Source: Pleodorina starrii (Eukaryota > Chlorophyta > Chlorophyceae > Chlamydomonadales > Volvocaceae). Taken from it: a stretch of 64,000 bases of DNA. The notes beneath the pieces are model-generated. The model made no database searches and had not been told where the DNA came from. It saw nothing but the letters and a program-made list of their open reading frames with translations. Where the stretch lies: contig BRXU01000001.1 of NCBI GenBank assembly GCA_030267565.1, positions 3,968,001 to 4,032,000 of the forward strand. Direction: 5' to 3'. A program made the position numbers and the translations under genes. Shown one piece after another: positions 12,124-24,700 of this stretch. Within the stretch, counting starts at the first letter, position 1, and every line of letters starts with the position of its first letter.

Positions 12124-13098
12124 GATGAATGCGCGGCCATGCGCATCGAACTTGTCCGGTTGTTGCAGTTAGGGTGCGGCACGCGTATGGCACAAGTACA
12201 GCATCTAGCGCAGGTGTTAGGTTGGGCGAAGCGAGGCGAGGTGAGGCGGGGTGCCCCGGTTTCGCAGCGGGTCGCGCGACGGGACCGCGTCTCGCCTATC
12301 GTGACCCGGCAGTTGGGCAGTTGGGTAGTTGAGAGCAGTTGGTAGAGCATGGGAGATTTCAATCCAGCATTCAGGGCATCCATGATCAATGGCATTCAAG
12401 GCAGGATTTTTAGGAGGGAGTGTAGAGAGTGGAAAGCACACAAGAGGGCACGAGGGGAACGGATGCCATTGAACCGTTTCTGTTCTGGGGCTGGGGGCGG
12501 GACGCGGAGAGAGAGGAGGAGCGCGCGGCGGCTGCAGGTCCACCGGGAAAGAGCAGACTACCGGTTCTTTGTTCGCGTGCGGACGCGCGCTCTTTAAAAC
12601 TCGGTGAGAAATGAAACGCGACGCGACCTCTCTGCGCACGGAAAAAACCATTAGGGTGCCGTGCGGCGCCGTATGCGCCGTACACCATGGCTTCCGTATA
12701 TGTCACTGCCGTACGTGGTGGATAGCAGCCAGCCGCCCGGGCCATAGCCGTCGCGCGCACGGTCTTTTTGCCGATGAGTGTGTTGCTGCTCGCTCCCTTG
12801 GCCAATCTGCGGACGGGTTTTTAGAGGCATGCCATGTTGATGCAACCGCCGGAGCAACGGATGTCGCGTTCCGTGGGTACTGATGGGGCCCCGGTGCCGG
12901 GCCTAGGAGTGGAGGGAGGCATGGTTGCGCGGGCGTGTTCAACCACCGCGCGACGGGCCGCGTTCCGGAGTCCTCACGGAGTCGGCCGTCGCGCAGCGAA
13001 GGAAGCGCCGCGTCGCGATCGGCAGGCGTTGGCGCCTTTTCGCAGGGTTTCCTAATCATCGCGACGCTGGGCCTAATTTCCTAATTTCCTTGCTGATA

Positions 13099-13137
13099 CT
13101 TGTATGCCTGATTGTATGCCTGATTGTATGCCTGATG
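13099..13137. repeat. Three tandem 12-bp units (TGTATGCCTGAT)
   Basis: The unit is repeated three times in intergenic DNA. It is a short minisatellite with no visible function. Confidence 0.8.
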
Positions 13138-13488
13138 AAAAAGTGACGCATTGCGTGCATGCACACTGGGCGCTGTCGGAGGATTTGCAGTACTTATTGT
13201 ACGGCATTTCGTTGGGAGATGAGATGCTGCTCTTCAAATCCCGTTTGTTCTTCTATTCACGCATGCATGCATGGGGTCACGACACGGCGGTTGGCCTGAA
13301 GCGCTGCAGAAGTGGTTGTTGCGATGGGGGATGGTTGTCTGGGAAGGGAAGAAGAGGTAGGGGCCGGTCCAGGTGATGTGGGGCCGGTAAAGGGGGTACC
13401 GTTCGGCGGTACCGTTAGCACAGGTGTACGGCACCAACGGCGCGACGGGCGGAGCCCATTCACGCTTGGGACGCGGCAACTCTGTTGT

Positions 13489-13528
13489 TGGTAATGAAGA
13501 TAAAGAAGATAGCGCAGCGGAGGGACGG
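13489..13528 (+). repeat. Copy of dispersed GAAGATA-CGCAGCGGAGGGACGG element
   Basis: An intergenic copy of a short element. It has a purine stretch containing AAGAAGATA followed by GCGCAGCGGAGGGACGG. Other copies are near 30856, 32321, 33711, 35052, 60015 and 63771. Confidence 0.55.
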
Positions 13529-16500
13529 AAACGATGTTGGAACAGGCAGTCAGGCACTGTTGCTTGTGACGGGTGATTTCCCTCCCCTCCGTTGCGACCC
13601 ACGGCCTGCATTTGAAGACACCAGTCGTACTGCTAAGGAAAGGCTGGGATTGAATCCAAATCCTCGGAGTGCTGTGGGCCTTGCGGGCCGGCTGTTGGTT
13701 GGTTCGATGGTTGGCTAGCGTTGACTGGTACCGTGGTTGTTGTTGTTGTCGCGTGACCAGTCCTTGCGCCCTGTTCGACGTGTCCGCTGGCCACCAGTCC
13801 TTGCCGGTTCACCGGTGCTGCTCCAGCTCTGCAGAATCACGTCCCAAACGTTGGGGGAACGGTTGTGGGACCCGTCCCTGGCCGCAGCCCTGCCTCCTGG
13901 GGCCTGGCCGCACCGACGGGCAGTCGTTGTTGGCTGTCGAATTCGGTCTCTGCGGGACACACATCCGCCTCGCTACGTTCGACCAGCGTTCGAATAGATG
14001 GGGGCGAAGTGGGTAAGCGCTGGGGCCGCTAAGCCGAGCGATTCAGTTCGCGGGAGGGATTGCAGGCGGAGGATCTGTGGAGAAGCCGCTCTGTCCAGGG
14101 TTTCCGTGTGAAGGTGCCGGCAGGACCCGGAGGATCTGCGGGTCTGTGGGTGGATGCGGTGGAAGGGAGACGAAGGCCGAGGAAGGGGGCGCTCTCGTCG
14201 TTGGATCCGGCGTGCCTCGGAGTGGACAGCCGTCCCTCATGGCAAACAAAGCAGACAGTATTATTATTATTATTATTTTCTTTTATATCATGATAAACAT
14301 AATAATTGAAGGTTGGTAGTTATGTTCGGCCGGGTCCCAATTTCAGAGCAGCGCCACCTGCGGCTTGGTTGTGGAACGTGCCCTGACGCGCGCCTGATGT
14401 CAATGCTGGCGCGTGGCGGTGATTCAAAAGTTCCGCGTAAGAACGGGGGCGTCCATACAAGCGTGGACAGCCTTGGACGGTTGATTGCCACTGCAATAAG
14501 AGGTACGGTGACACGCGGTGACGGGCGAGTGCGATTTCACCCTCCCTGCCACGCCCGCGCGCACCACCGTACAGCCGGCGCCGGGCGGGGCGACGGGGGG
14601 AGGGGCCGTGTTCTCATCGCCTGTTTGTTGTCTGCTGGTTGCGCGCTGTACTAGCTGCGGACTAATAGGTTGGGACTGTGGGCCCGCCGCGAGCTTCAGA
14701 TCGCTGCTGCTGCTGCTGTCCAAATTACCTATTTGGACCTGGGCAATAGCATTTCCCCCCTAACAATCATGTTCCTCAATACGTGATTTAAGCAGATGGC
14801 TAGGTACCGGTAGGCAAGATGGGCGCCATGCAGAGCCGTCCAAATCCGCCAAGTAGCCCCTCGTGCATCGCACGGGTCCGCCCCCGCACGACCCTTCCAG
14901 TCACGACTCTCTTCGGGGCAAGCCCGCGCCGCTCTTGTCCACCCGGGATCCAAGAGGGACTGCTCCTGGGCGCCCTCCCGACCCGCGGGCCCCTCTTGTG
15001 TCTCTGCGACACGGAGTACAGGCGAGGCCCGGCGCCCTGACCGCCCCTTCACTCGCTGCGTCCCACCAGCGCCCGCACGGGCCGCGGCGACAGGCCAGCC
15101 AGCCCACACCCGCCTGGCCCCAGGGAGCAGGCAAACCAGGGAGGCAGGCAGCGGCCGACTGTCAGTGCTGGACGACTCACGCCCCCACGTCCGTGCGCAT
15201 CCCTGCACGCATGCACCCACGCATCTCTGCACACACGCACACGTCCGTATCCCAGCATGAGCTGTACTGGCCCGCCCAGCTGTTCGCGCTCAAACTCTCT
15301 GACCTACTTCCCTCAGCACCCAGCGCGACCCAGCGGGACATACGCCATCCCCACGCCCGCCGCGCCCAAGCTACCGGTCGCTGTCAGTCACGCGCGCATG
15401 AGCAGCGCAGGCGGGACACCAACAAACGAGATACGCGTATCAGGGCTCACCAGGGCTCACCAAACAGAACAATCCGGTCGCTGGGGCCCGTGTAACAAGC
15501 TGCTGGGCCAGGCGGACACACCAAGACAACACATACAGAACCCCATGACGACCCGAACGCACCTCGCCTCTCCTCCGCCACCCAAAAATGCGAACAGGGC
15601 CGGCCGCGGCGTCAAGGCCTCTTGCGTCTTGCAAATGCGCCGCGCCGGGACCTCCAAACCTCTCTGCCCTGTGTGGCAGTCCTGTGGCGAACCGACCCCG
15701 TTACGCTGAGTCGGCCGGCCGTGGGCCGCACTCCTCACAGCGGCCCCACGGAGGTCAAGACGCGCGGCTGTTGGGTGGAGGTGGTGGTGGTGGGAGGGTC
15801 GCACGCAACCATGTTGAGCCCTTGGATCCTCCCCCCGCGCTCCTGCCCCTCCGGCTGCTTACCGCCTCACCCTTCGCTTGTCTTCGCTGCACCTACTTTC
15901 CGTAATCTCAGCTCCCGTGTTTTTCTTCTCACGGAAGAGCCCCAAGATGGGGTCTCGTGAGCCCGCGCCAACTTCCAAAGCTGCACGCCGGCGCCGCGCC
16001 GTGTGCCCGCCGGAGGGCAAAGCTCAAAGTACTAGCGAACGCCGCGCCCTCCTGGCAAGGGCCGCGCGCGACACACCCTGGCCACGTGAAGGAGACGGCT
16101 CTTCCAAACGTGCAACTGGTGCTTTAAACGGCTCGTCGAATGGCGTCAGGGCGGGCCAGCAGCAGCAACAGGCGCGCGCCCAGCCCACATGCCGCCACCT
16201 CCACCCATTCCACGCAAGCAACCGCAGCCCGGCCCTGAAGTGGGTCGACAGACCAGGCCCTCCAATGAGACTTGCCTGCACCTCTCGCCCGCCTGCGCGC
16301 CTTCGTTCAACCGCCCCCCTGGGTGGCTCGATTGCGCGTGGCGGGAAGGCTGCCGCGCCCGGGGCTGCCCGGGGTCAGGGCGGCGACCCCGACATCCCCG
16401 GCTTCGCTCAGTCCTGTCGCCTGCCGGCGGGCAGGCAAGGCCAGGCGTGACGTTGGACGGGCGATGCAAAAGGCTCCGCCACCGCCACCGCCACCGCCTG

Positions 16501-17030
16501 ACCGCAAGGCGGCGCCGGAGACCAGGCGCCCAGCCTGACCGCACGTCTCCCACGGCTCCATGATACCTTTTGACTCCTTTTGCTGCCGCCGCCACTGTGC
16601 TGCAATGAAGTGCTGAAGCTGCTCTGCCCTGCCTCTCGCAAGGGGTAGGTACATCCACGTCCGTGTGCTGCGCGCTTGCAGGCCGTGATAACCCGCTACT
16701 TCCCGGACCCTGGCGGTGCGTGTGTGTGGGTGTGAGCGTATGCGCGCGCGTCCGGCGCCCTCCGGCGCCACAATCCGGTGGCAAAGTTACCTCCTGCCGC
16801 TGATTCCCGCCCACAGACTGAGCTCCTGCCGCTGCTGCCGCCACACCGCGGTCGTTTGCTGCACTCGTGCTACTTTTGCTACTGCCGTCGCTGCTATCCC
16901 ATCGCCATCGCTGCCACTGCCATTTTCCTGCAGCCGCCACAGCAGCAGCACGTGCCGCCGCGGTTGCGACCACCACCGCTATCGCTGCTGCTGCTCTTCC
17001 TGGGCTGCCCAGCCAAGCGAGGCGGCAGGC

Positions 17031-18031
17031 TCAGATGGTCCGGCCGTCGTTGGCAAGCTTCTGCACCAGGGACGGGCGTTGCACGATGAGGGAGCGGTGA
17101 GACGGGGTGCAGAGCAAGAAGGGTGAGGAGTGGGGGAAGGACGGATGGGACGGAGGCAAGGCGGGGCATCCCCCCTTCCCGAACAGTCCAGCGCGTCGAT
17201 AGATGGCTGCACGGGGCACACAGCCCAACCCCGCAAAGTGTGACAGCAGCCGGGGTGCTGAGTCCCCGGAACGCATCGTGAAGCGCATCAGTGGTTGGCA
17301 GCGGATTGGCTGATTGATTGCTAGGTTTGCAGGCGGCACGCGTGGAAAGCAGCGAGGGCGCCCCAAACCCTTCTGTGGTCGGTTGAAGTGGGCTCCCAAG
17401 GTACCAAGCTGATCACATATTTTGCAACTATCTCTAAGGAATGACTTGTTGTCTTCAGACAGCTTCCTATCAGCCTGGGCATTTCGTGGCAGGCTGGCAG
17501 CTGGCACGCTCCGCCCGAACCCCACTCCTCGAACCCTATCCCCCTTCGCACCTGCGCGTAGTCCTCGTACCAGACCCGGCCCTGCTCGTCCGCTGCGAGA
17601 ACCATCATCCGGTTCAGCTCCTCTTCTGTCATAACCTCGCCACGCCCGCTTAGCAACGTTCGAAGCGTTTCTGCCTCGATGAAGCCGCGCCCCTCCGGGT
17701 CAAATGCCCGGAACGCCCTCAGCATTGTGTGATAGTCGTCTCTAAGGAGGCTTGCTTCTTGCTGAATTAGGAAGTTCGACACGACTATTTCAAAGTTCTC
17801 CATGTTGACCAATCCGGTTGCCTCCGACTCCGCGTTGAGTGCTGCCAGCTGGTCCAAAATAAGGTTAAGCTGAACGGATGTGGGGTTGACGCCGCAAGAC
17901 CGGATGGCCGTCGGGACATCCTTAAAGTCGACCAGTCGGCTACCCTCCTTGTGTTCAAATAAAATGAAGGATTCTCTTACCCTAGCACGGACTCGTTCAT
18001 GCTTATCAGCCATGGATGTGGCCATTTCCAA
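17031..18031 (-). CDS. DRC8: Dynein regulatory complex subunit 8 (FAP200/EFCAB2-like EF-hand protein)
   Basis: A small calmodulin-fold protein of the nexin-dynein regulatory complex in cilia. Exon 1 is 18031-17552 and the proposed exon 2 is 17060-17031 (ending KLANDGRTI), giving 169 residues, or about 163 if translation starts at the third Met (18013). EFCAB2 is of similar length. Recognisable blocks are RVRESFILFEHKEGSRLVDF, PTAIRSCGVNPTSVQL, and MLRAFRAFDPEGRGFIEAE, then MTEEELNRMMVLAADEQGRV and WYEDYA. These line up with EFCAB2 positions around LLRAFEVLD and the C-terminal YKDY. The EF-hand loops are degenerate, so calcium binding is doubtful. Exon 1 is firm; the last exon is chosen because its acceptor (ctggtgcag) is in phase and reaches a stop after nine residues. 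The gene is head-to-head with the alpha-2-macroglobulin-like gene. Confidence 0.82.
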
Positions 18032-18708
18032 TTGTCAGCAGTATGGAATGAAGTCTGTGCCGATATGTAACTCTCCGACGCTTTATATGGCTGCAAAAAT
18101 TATGATCGATATAAGCACCTTCCACTGTTTTGGGCTGGGTCTTGGGCTGAGTGGTGGCGTGGAGTCCAAAGCGACCTTGACACCTTGTTGCGCGAGCCGT
18201 ACGGCCCGATGAATTCGTCCCGGCACAGAAGCTGCAGCTAAGATCTTGCACAGAATTGCACAGGGCTGCGTTCTCTGCAATTTTTAATCTCTTGAATACA
18301 CCTATTTGTATGGGTTCCAACAGATGAGCTTGGTTTCGTTGGGCTGTCGGGCGGTTACAACGTCCAAAGGACAAGGCGCAACCGTTAGCGATTGATTGCG
18401 TCGCTTATCATAGTGCAAGGTTCCGTCACCACCTTATCAACACATGCCTACCTGCGCTGCCGGCGAAATCCGAGCTGCTCCCCACAGCAGTCATTCGCGA
18501 GCTGTCCGTTGACAGCGTCGCTTAATGTTCAGCCAGACAGCCCGTAGCCATAAATGCGGACATAGTTGAATGTTAATCTGACTTTCATTATCTTTCCCAG
18601 AAGCAGCACGGAGCGGGAAGCTTGAGTGCTACGTTCGCGACAAAACGGGCCTTCATTCGTCCGCGCTGAATCGAACCGAGGAGCGCCTACAGTGGGGTGG
18701 TTCTGGAC
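18032..18708. promoter_or_regulatory. Shared upstream region of divergent DRC8 and A2M-like genes
   Basis: The 677 bases between divergent start codons are AT-richer than the flanking DNA. No coding frame is credible. A bidirectional promoter with two 5' UTRs is the simplest reading. Confidence 0.5.
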
Positions 18709-21700
18709 ATGTTTTGCACTCGCTGGATCCCGTGGCTGCTCGTGGTCTGCTGCCTCCACGTCGGCGGGGGCCATGTCGCAGCAGCGCAGGGCGGCCAGGG
18801 CCGCGCCTTTCTGCAAGACCAGCTCCCGCTAAAGATATTGCTGACGACCCCGACTGATATTATCAAGGGACCTGCCAAGTCCAAGACTACTCTTGACGGT
18901 CGGCAGGCAATAACGGTGCGTGACGGCATTTGGGTCGTTGCGACGTGGACTTCGGGCCTTTCGAAAGCTGAAGGCGATTAGCTCATTAATCCTCACGGTG
19001 CTGAGCAAATCAAATTCCTTTACAATTTTTGTTACTGATTGGGTAGAGCGGCATTTTCCGCACGCAGTGGGTATGGCAGTCGAAGAGCGCATACGTTGAC
19101 CCCCTGGCGCAACGGCGCGTGGCCGACAACCATTCCACGATTCCACCCTGCCTTCCCCGCGCCCTCTAACGACAGGCTGTCTTTTCCCGGCCGGTTATAG
19201 CGCTGGGGTCCGACTTTGGAATCAACGCGACGAGCCTGGCGTCCATGGTGGGTTGCAATGCGGTACGACGCAGCAAGACATGTCAGTACGGTATGCCGGC
19301 AATGCTTCATTAATCCGGTGCAATGCGGTACGACGCAGCAAGACATGTCAGTACGGTATGCCGGCAATGCTTCATTAATCCGGTGCGACGGCATACATGT
19401 GGCACTAAGTGTGGTGGCCCGGCTGGGGGCTGGCACCGGGGGTGCAGCGGGTGCCTCCTCCGTCCTCACCCACACGGGGGCGTCCGCCGGAGCCTTACGA
19501 TTCATGACAGTGATGGGCCCCTCCGTGTGGGCTGAATCCCAGCAAGTCCTACGGCAACGCCGTCGATGTCTTTGTATGTGAGCTGTCGTTTGACAGTTGA
19601 TTGTAACCCAATTGTCGTACAGTTTTCAGATGTTTTAAAACGGAAAGCCTCGAGAGGTTTTTTGTGGGTTTCCCTGTGAATATAAAATTATATCCTGTGT
19701 GATATCTCTGGGCCTGCCGGGCCCCAGGCCGCCGCCCCGCCGCCTGTCTGTCTTCTGTGAAGTTCGTACTTGTTGCCCACTTGTCGAAGACCGCACGCGC
19801 TCTTGATGCCTCTGCCACGGCCCCTCCAGAGGCTTCCGATCCTCGCGCCCCCGCCCCGCCCCGCCCCACCCCACCCAGCCGCACCCTCCCACCCCCACCT
19901 CATCTCTAGCTCCCGGGTCGGTCCCATCGCAGCCCCCCTCATCCCGGCTTACATTCTCGCGCGGCTGTTGCACGTTTTCCTTCAGTTTTTCGGGGTTGCC
20001 CTCACTCCGCACCCGCCCGCCCTGGCCCGCCCGCCCGCCCGTCCGCCCGTCCACTCCCAGTTTCCCTTCTCTCTGAGCTGCGGCGTCCCCGGCAAGTTCC
20101 GGTGGGTGACCACCACCATCGCCCGCTTCGACCCGGATGTGGACTGGCCCACCGATCTGGACTGCGAGCTCAGCTGGGCCACCAACCTGACCAGCTATGA
20201 TGGTGGGTGAGGGTGTGCGGGTGCGGGAGCGGGGATTAGGGTTTTGGGATTTGTGCACAGTAAGGGCCTGGGTATAGGTATGGGGGTTAGGTTGGTTGGG
20301 CAGACTGTTGGCTCGGGTTTATCGGCGACTGTGAATGTGAGATAAAGAGCGCGCGTTCGCTTTCCCTCGTGCGTGCCTGGAAACCTTGTGCGTTGTGACC
20401 TGACCCGCGGGTCGGTTGGCGCTGAGGGAAAGGACGGTCGGAGTCGGCTTACCAACGGAGCTGCCGTTACTTTTGATGCCTCCAGATATATTAAGAAGCA
20501 GGCGGGAAGCTGTCCTCCGCAGCGCCCCACCCTCCGACAGATAACCCAATCTCGAAGTCGAAATCCGACAGATAAATGCTGGTTGCGATTATCTCGCGCC
20601 CTCGAGGTCCGTCTTACCTGCTACTATTGTTTTTCCACACAAACATTTCCCACTTCCGGCGTTGTGTCGACTGAAGCGCTCTTGGGGCCCACATGCCGCT
20701 GCCTGAGCCCCTCTTGCCTGTGCACAATACGGTACCGTACCACAACCCGCGCCCACCCACGCCTGCCCCTCCAAAACCCCGGCTCTCCGGCTGGTCAGGT
20801 GCCCCGCTGGTTCTGAACGGCGTCCCGCCCGCTCGGCGGCTCGTCACCAAGCTGCTGTCCATGTCGGTGAGAGGCGTGGTTTCGGAGCTGCTCGCCAACC
20901 TGACCGACGGGCTGTGGGACGGAGACCTCGGCCTGGCGTCGGATGTGCTGCCAGAGGTGCCGCCGGACGGTATGTACGACATCTGTGATGGGCGTCGTAC
21001 GAACTGTTGTACGACATGTGTGCGCGAGTGCCCGCCGTGGGCACGTGTAATGCGGATGTGTGTGTATGTGTGTATGCGGGCGGTGGTGGGTGGGTAGGGA
21101 TGAAGAGTGGGAGTGGTGCCGAGGAGGCGAAAGGGCGAAGTACGGCCAGCCGGCGGCCGAGGTGCCCGTTTCTTATCCATATCGGCGCGCATACGGACAG
21201 ACGAGCGAACAGACGAGCACACAACGCGCAGCTACTGGGACTTCGAGATGGCCCACTTCGGGAAGGCGCTGGCTCGCTCGCGCCGCCCAGCGCCGTGTTC
21301 CTGGGTTCGAATGGAAGTGGCTAGCCAGACCGACCCTTGCTGCCTGACCGACCCTGAGACCTGAGGCGGCTTCCCTTCGCTCGCGTGTACGGCCCTGGCG
21401 CGCCTGAAGTGCCTCCGGCCGCTCCGCCGCCCGCCCCTCCCTATCCGCTGATCCGCCGACTTTCTTTCGCTTCATGTGTAATGAACCTGCCCCGCATCTG
21501 CACTCATTCATCTTATCTCCGCTTGGCCTCTGCTCGAATGTTTTTCCCAACAGGGCGCTTGCTGCTGAGCTTCAACTACCCGGTCGACTATGCCATGCTG
21601 CGCAAGGCGCTGCAGGTCGGCGGGGTTGCTCGGCGGCGTGGAGGGAGAGGGCTGGGCTGGCAGGGAAGGTTCGGGGCACGTGTGTTTTGGCGTGTGCGCT

Positions 21701-24700
21701 GCTGCCTGTGTCCCGGCCGCGTTGCTCTCGTGCGTGCGGTGCCGACGTGCCTCGGCTGCCGGTCCCGCGGTTCAAACAACTGACCCTTCCCTCGTTCTCC
21801 CTCCGGCCAACCATCCCTCCGTCGGTACTTACCCTTGCCTCCCTCCCTCCCTGCCTGCAAGGCACTGTGACCTCCTCCATGCCTGCAAGGCACCGTAAAC
21901 CCCCAAAACTCCTTCGCCCCCGCCGTTACTCCTTCGCCCGCTCTCTGTGTGCCTGTCTTCCTCGCTGGTTCTCCGCGCAGGTGTCAGAGGTCCGCGGCAA
22001 CGGGCAACGGGCAAACGGTTCATTCCTCAATGTGACGGCGTGTAGGAGCCCCGAACCCTGGGTACGTAGGGTAGGCCCACTGGGGATCATTTGGGGGCCC
22101 CTGGGGTTCCTTCATCGAATCCTCGCGGCACCTAACGAATGCTGAGATCCTGAGAACCGGAAAGTCCGGCGCTCCGGGGTTTCCAGTATAGGTTCGGTAC
22201 CGTATCGGTACCCTCAAAGGGGGAGATTCGTGGGACCAAAGATGCGCTGCCGCTCGGCGGAAACTGGGCCCCTTCGTTTTGGCGTCGTCCCGCATCCTTC
22301 CAACCCTAACTGCTAACCGCTTACCACTAAACGTCACCTCCATCCACCTCAGAACTGCGCCTCCCTCAGCCTTGAATTCCTGCCCCGCATTCCCTGCCAC
22401 AACCGACCCATTTACTTTTAACGACAAACCATAACTACCCACTATAACTAAAACCAACAGCAGCAGCAGCAGCACCAACAACAACACAACTTGCCTCCGT
22501 GCCGCGCACAGGACTACTGGGCCGGCAGCTTCGCCTCCAGCTCACCCCCTTCCGCCACCAACGGAACCTGCGCGGAGGTGCGGCCCCTGGCTGCACTCAA
22601 ACCCAACACCAGGTGAGGAGCAACCAGCGTCAGCTCAGCCGACCCCTTCAAGCCAGTTCAAGTTGTGTAAAGTCCTGTGCCGGACCCTTCTTCCGGCTGT
22701 GACCAGTTGGCCAGCCCGCGAACGAGCGCATTGAACACGACCGCCCCTCGTCGTCGACCGACCCGTGGGTCGTTCGGGCCCCTTGAGGCAGGCCCCGTGC
22801 TAGCGCAAGCACGACACCAACTAACGATTCTCCTCTCTCTCCCGCTTTCCTCGCCCCCCAGCACTTCACACATGCAAACATCTACAGACGCCGCGCTTGA
22901 CCCGGTCCCCCGCCATTACCTGGGTTCCTTAGCCGCAATTCGTATTTCTTACCCCCTCGCCTGCAAACCCCTCGCAAACCAAACCGCGCCCTGTCCTCCG
23001 TCCCGTCAGCTACACGCTGCGATTGACCCGTGGGTCACGATACAATCCGCTGGCGGGGCCGCTGGGCACCGACCTCTCCATCACGTTTGGCGGCTTACGA
23101 CCATTTCGCATCCCCTGGGGAGAATCCGCCTACGGCTGGGGCCCTCAACCGGCCTCGCCCCTCAGGTGCGTGTTTGTGCGTGTGTGTGTGTGTGGGTGTT
23201 CCTGCACATGCCCCCTGTGTACGGTGTGTATGCCCCCGTCCATGATTCTCCCCCCTGTGTGTGCATGTGCGTGTGGGTGCTCCGCAGGTGTGCATGTGTG
23301 CGGGCTATGGACATCCACGTCTGTGTGTTGTATATGTGGCGCGTGTGTGTTCGAGTGTGTCTGCGTGTGTTTATGCGTGTGTGTATGTCCATGCGTGACT
23401 TTTTCAAGTTTAGCACTACATCCGGTTTGCAGCCCATGGGTCGAGGCTGGGGCCCATGAATCGGGGCTGGGCTCATGGGTCGGGGCTGGGGCCCATGGGT
23501 CGAGGCTGGGGCCCATGGGTCGAGGCTGGGCCCATGAATCGGGGCTGGGCTCATGGGTCGGGGCTGGAGCCCATGGGTCGAGGCTGGGGCCCATGGGTCG
23601 AGGCTGGGGCCCATGAATCGGGGCTGGGCTCATGGGTCGGGGCTGGGGCCCATGGGTCGAGGCTGGGCCCATGGGTCGAGGCTGGGCCCATGGGTCGAAG
23701 CTGGGGCCCATGGGTCGAGGCTGGGGCCCATGAATCGGGGCTGGGCTCATGGGTCGAGGCTGGGCCCATGGGTCGAGGCTGGGCTCATGGGTCGGGGCTG
23801 GGGCCCATGGGTCGGGCCGGGCCCATGGGTCGGGCCGGCCCCATGGGTCGGGGCTGGGGCCCATGGGTCGAGGCTGGGCCCATGGGTCGAGGCTGGGGCC
23901 CATGAATCGGGGCTGGGGCCCATGGGTCGGGGCTGGGGCCCATGGGTCGAGGCTGGGCCCATGGGTCGGGCCGGGCCCATGGGTCGGGCCGGCCCAATGG
24001 GTCGGGCCGGGGCTCATGGGTCGAGGCTGGGCCCATGGGTCGAGGCTGGGCCCATGGGTCGGGGCTGGGGCCCATGGGTCGAGGCTGGGCCCATGGGTCG
24101 GGGCTGGGGCCCATGGCTCCGGCCGGGGCCCATGGGTCGGGACGGTGCCCATGGGTCGAGACGGGGCGTATTACCATCTCCCCTCCAACCCTGACGTTGC
24201 TTTTGCTTTTGTGTGCCCGCTCTCACTCCCGATTCTCACTGTCCTGCCCCCCCTCCCTCCCTCCCTCCCTTCCTCCCCTTCCCCCCCTCTCTCCCTCTCT
24301 CTCCCCCCAGCTACCGCCGACTCGACGTGTGGCTCCCACACGGCCTCTCCAACAACACCACCCCAGCTTCCCTGGCCGCCACCATCACCCTCTGCCGCCT
24401 CCAACCGAACTCCTCCTCCCCCTCGCCCGCCAATGCCGGCACCGCCAACGCCTCCTCCATCTGCCGACAACAGCAGCAGGGGCAGCAGCAGGGCGGCGGC
24501 CAGCCGGTGGCCTTTTCGCTGTCGCTGGTGTCTCGGGGTAAGGCCCGGCTGGACGTGCCTTCCCTGGAGCCGGGCGGCACCTACTGGGCGATGGCGAGGG
24601 CGGACAACGGAGTGCGGGACGGATTTGGACAGCCGCTGCAGGTGTGTGTGTAAGTGTGTGTGTGCTGCTGTATGCCCCCCCTCAGCCCTCACTCTTCAAA

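Larger units (their letters stand above)
11768..17030. other. Intergenic region without a supportable gene
   Basis: About 5.3 kb separate two convergent 3' ends (PTB plus, DRC8 minus). Open frames of 100-270 codons occur on both strands because the GC content is high, but none shows a family motif, a consistent splice series or plausible composition. One frame at 15943-16450 (starting MGSREPAPTSKAARRRR) is basic and cannot be excluded as a short gene or exon. The interval also holds a perfect hairpin at 12081, small tandem repeats near 13100, and an ATT run near 14260. Confidence 0.5.

Noticed and set aside
14729..16450. Several 150-280-codon frames on both strands
   Set aside because: They overlap each other, lack motifs and have no supporting splice series; the frame at 15943-16450 remains only a weak possibility.
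19385..19560. Open frame with GASAGALRFMTVMGPSVW as a candidate A2M-like exon
   Set aside because: Exons 2 (ends 19247) and 3 (starts 20061) are both phase 0 and join sensibly; no clear splice pair bounds this segment.
21202..21310. Possible extra exon between A2M-like exons 4 and 5
   Set aside because: Joining 20969 directly to 21554 is in phase and gives the continuous conserved segment PEVPPDGRLLLSFNYPVDY.
23443..24165. CRISPR-like regular spacing
   Set aside because: The units are contiguous without spacers, in a eukaryotic intron.
23145..24230. Long Pro/His/Trp and Gly/Trp open frames on both strands
   Set aside because: They arise from the CATGGGTCG minisatellite inside an intron; flanking exons join in phase without them.
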